Source: Brachybacterium sp042666875 (GTDB taxonomy: Bacteria > Actinomycetota > Actinomycetes > Actinomycetales > Dermabacteraceae). Taken from it: a stretch of DNA of 64,000 bases. The DNA is taken from contig NZ_JBHTCX010000008.1 in the NCBI RefSeq assembly GCF_042666875.1, forward strand, positions 120,075 to 184,074, written 5' to 3'. A program made the position numbers and the translations under genes. Positions 62,792 to 64,000 of the stretch are shown here, piece after piece. How positions within the stretch are numbered: position 1 is the first letter of the stretch; every line of letters begins with the position of its first letter. The notes below the pieces were generated by a model that worked only from the letters and a program-made list of their open reading frames with translations, did no database searches and was not told the DNA's origin.

Positions 62792-63805
62792 TCAGCGGGA
62801 CGGTGCGATCTCCACCATGCTCTGGTCCCGGGCGGATTCCAGCACGGCCTCGACGACACGGACCGTGTGGAGACCCTCACGCATCGTGACGATGTTCGAG
62901 ACGTCGCCGTTGATGGCGTCGCGCAAGGCCTCGTGCTCGGTGCGCAGAGGCTCCTTGCGCTGCAGCGAGTAGCGGATCGAGTCGCCCTCGCTGACTCCGC
63001 GGAACGATGCGATCGACTCCCACTCGTTGTTGGAGGTCTCGGCGTTGGCGTGGAAGGTGAGGTCGGCGTTGATCGTGTCTCCGATCAGCGCACCATTCTC
63101 CCCTGTCACCACGGTGATGCGCTCCTTCAACGGTGACAGCCAGTTCACCAGATGGTTGGTGATCGTGTCGTCGGCCAGGCGGCCGGCGATGGAGACCATG
63201 TCTTCGTCGTCGCGGCCGCTGCGCCGTGTGGAGGTGGCGCCGACTGTGGCGTACTCCGAGTCGGCGACCCAGGCGGTCAGATCAAGGTCATGGGTGGCTA
63301 GGTCCTTGACCACGCCCACGTCCCGGATACGCGCCGGGAAGGCGCCCTGCCGACGGGTGGTGATCTGGTAGATCTCTCCGAGCTGGCCATCCGCGATGCG
63401 CTTGCGCATCTCCTGCAGCGCCGGGTTGTAGCGCTCGATGTAGCCGACGGCGCCGACCAGGCCGGCCTTCTCGAAGGCCCCGGCGATCTCCTCCGCCTCG
63501 CCGATGTCGAAGGCGAGCGGTTTCTCGATCATGCAGTGCACGTTGGCCTCGGCGAGGGCCAGTGCCACGTCGAGGTGGAACTGGGTGGGCACGGCGACCA
63601 CGGCGTAGTCGATGCCGGCAGCGATCAGGGCCTCGACGTCCGGCAGGACTTCCAGGTCATCCGCTACCCCGTGCGGGTCACCGAAGGAATCGGCGACGGC
63701 GACGAGATCGACGCCGTCCACCGATCGAAGGTTGCGGGCGTGATGGCGTCCCATCATGCCCAGGCCGATCAGTCCGGCCCGAAGGTTCGTGGTCGCCACA
63801 CTCAT
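62792..63805 (-). CDS. Gfo/Idh/MocA-family oxidoreductase, WlbA/WbpB-like (UDP-GlcNAc(A) 3-dehydrogenase type)
   Basis: 337 residues, ATG at 63805 with AGGAG upstream. The N-terminal Rossmann motif LRAGLIGLGMMGRHHARNLR is followed by VVAVPTQFHLDVALALAEAN and the catalytic-lysine motif IEKPLAFDI (EKP at 94-96). The C-terminal domain shows VGYIERYNPALQEMRKRIAD and DVGVVKDLATHDLDLTAWVA, with the His of the active site. The closest described role is oxidation at C3 of UDP-GlcNAc or UDP-GlcNAcA on the way to 3-amino or 2,3-diamino uronic acids. The nucleotide-sugar dehydrogenase upstream would supply its substrate, which supports the call. No aminotransferase or acetyltransferase partner is in the window. 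Confidence 0.88.
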   Translation of the reverse strand: MSVATTNLRAGLIGLGMMGRHHARNLRSVDGVDLVAVADSFGDPHGVADDLEVLPDVEALIAAGIDYAVVAVPTQFHLDVALALAEANVHCMIEKPLAFDIGEAEEIAGAFEKAGLVGAVGYIERYNPALQEMRKRIADGQLGEIYQITTRRQGAFPARIRDVGVVKDLATHDLDLTAWVADSEYATVGATSTRRSGRDDEDMVSIAGRLADDTITNHLVNWLSPLKERITVVTGENGALIGDTINADLTFHANAETSNNEWESIASFRGVSEGDSIRYSLQRKEPLRTEHEALRDAINGDVSNIVTMREGLHTVRVVEAVLESARDQSMVEIAPSR

Positions 63806-63875
63806 GCTCCTGTCGTTCCCGCCGTGTCCACGGCGTCGAGTTCTCTCTGTGCTGCTTGGTGGTTCGCCTGCACGG

Positions 63876-64000
63876 TCAGGAGTCCTGGTCCTGCTGGTGG
63901 GTGGAGGCGGAGCCGTCGCCGAGGACGAGGCGGGGGGTGCCGGCCCAGTTCTCGGCCGTGGTGATGTTGCGTCCGTCGATGATCAGCTTGATGCCGGGCA
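63876..64000 (-). CDS. C-terminal end of a nucleotide-sugar dehydrogenase (UDP-GlcNAc 6-dehydrogenase-like), 5' part outside the window
   Basis: Only the last 41 codons are visible. They read PGIKLIIDGRNITTAENWAG followed by a polar tail (STHQQDQDS) and stop. The IIDGRN motif is characteristic of the C-terminal domain of UDP-glucose/UDP-GlcNAc dehydrogenases. Located 70 bases upstream of the WlbA-like gene on the same strand, it would provide the 6-oxidised UDP sugar. The assignment rests on a short stretch. Confidence 0.6.
   Translation of the reverse strand, partial: PGIKLIIDGRNITTAENWAGTPRLVLGDGSASTHQQDQDS

Overview
The window is very GC-rich coding DNA with GTG as well as ATG starts, many 4-base stop/start overlaps, LAXTG-type sorting signals, actinobacterial SLH-like repeats (GWxDGTxRPxxxxxRDA) and a MoxR/DUF58/transglutaminase/giant Ig-FN3 cluster. 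Together these point to a member of the Micrococcales; Brachybacterium or another Dermabacteraceae-like genus is my best guess, as an inference only. One undetermined base (36270) inside a penicillin-binding protein shows that this is draft sequence, which matters for several odd junctions. I saw no rRNA, tRNA, CRISPR array, transposase or prophage.

Layout. 1-5.1 kb: two exported nucleotide/nucleic-acid-degrading proteins (an LTD-domain protein cut by the window edge and an SLH-anchored 5'-nucleotidase), then a type II NADH dehydrogenase. 5.4-7.3 kb: a three-gene overlapping operon of a formylglycine-generating-enzyme homologue and two DUF202 membrane proteins. 7.7-19.6 kb: a minus-strand cluster MoxR - DUF58 - transglutaminase - 2074-residue Ig/FN3 surface protein. 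19.7-27.9 kb: an LAETG wall protein, a YdeI-like protein, a YihY-like membrane protein, a small membrane/stress operon (holin-3_6, DUF3618, DUF4235) and a phosphoesterase-LamG protein with a His/Asn/Gly tail. 28-33 kb: a surface HNH nuclease with an Excalibur domain, an HTTM/DUF5819 pair, and an LAQTG wall protein whose N-terminus is the broken end of a molybdate permease gene. 33-41 kb: luciferase-like oxidoreductase, class A PBP (gapped), three gas-vesicle accessory genes without any structural gene nearby, patatin, and a YedK/HMCES protein. 41.3-46.2 kb: CtaG, DUF2243, a multidomain M15 wall peptidase and decayed genes.

46.2-64 kb is a cell-surface polysaccharide locus: DUF6270, a two-domain glycosyltransferase, a GH79-like hydrolase, UDP-ManNAc dehydrogenase, GT4 glycosyltransferase, a heparinase II/III-alpha/beta-hydrolase fusion, two converging asparagine-synthase-like enzymes without the glutaminase cysteine, an anchored protein of unknown function, a WlbA/WbpB-type oxidoreductase and the end of a nucleotide-sugar dehydrogenase. 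The gene set suggests a uronic-acid-containing (possibly amidated) polymer with its own lyase and hydrolases.

The most notable signals are the modB-LAQTG junction, the orphan gvpY-gvpZ-gvpO set, the polysaccharide enzymes with unusual fusions, and a recurrent pattern of short (17-24 bp) tandem duplications and palindromes at gene ends.
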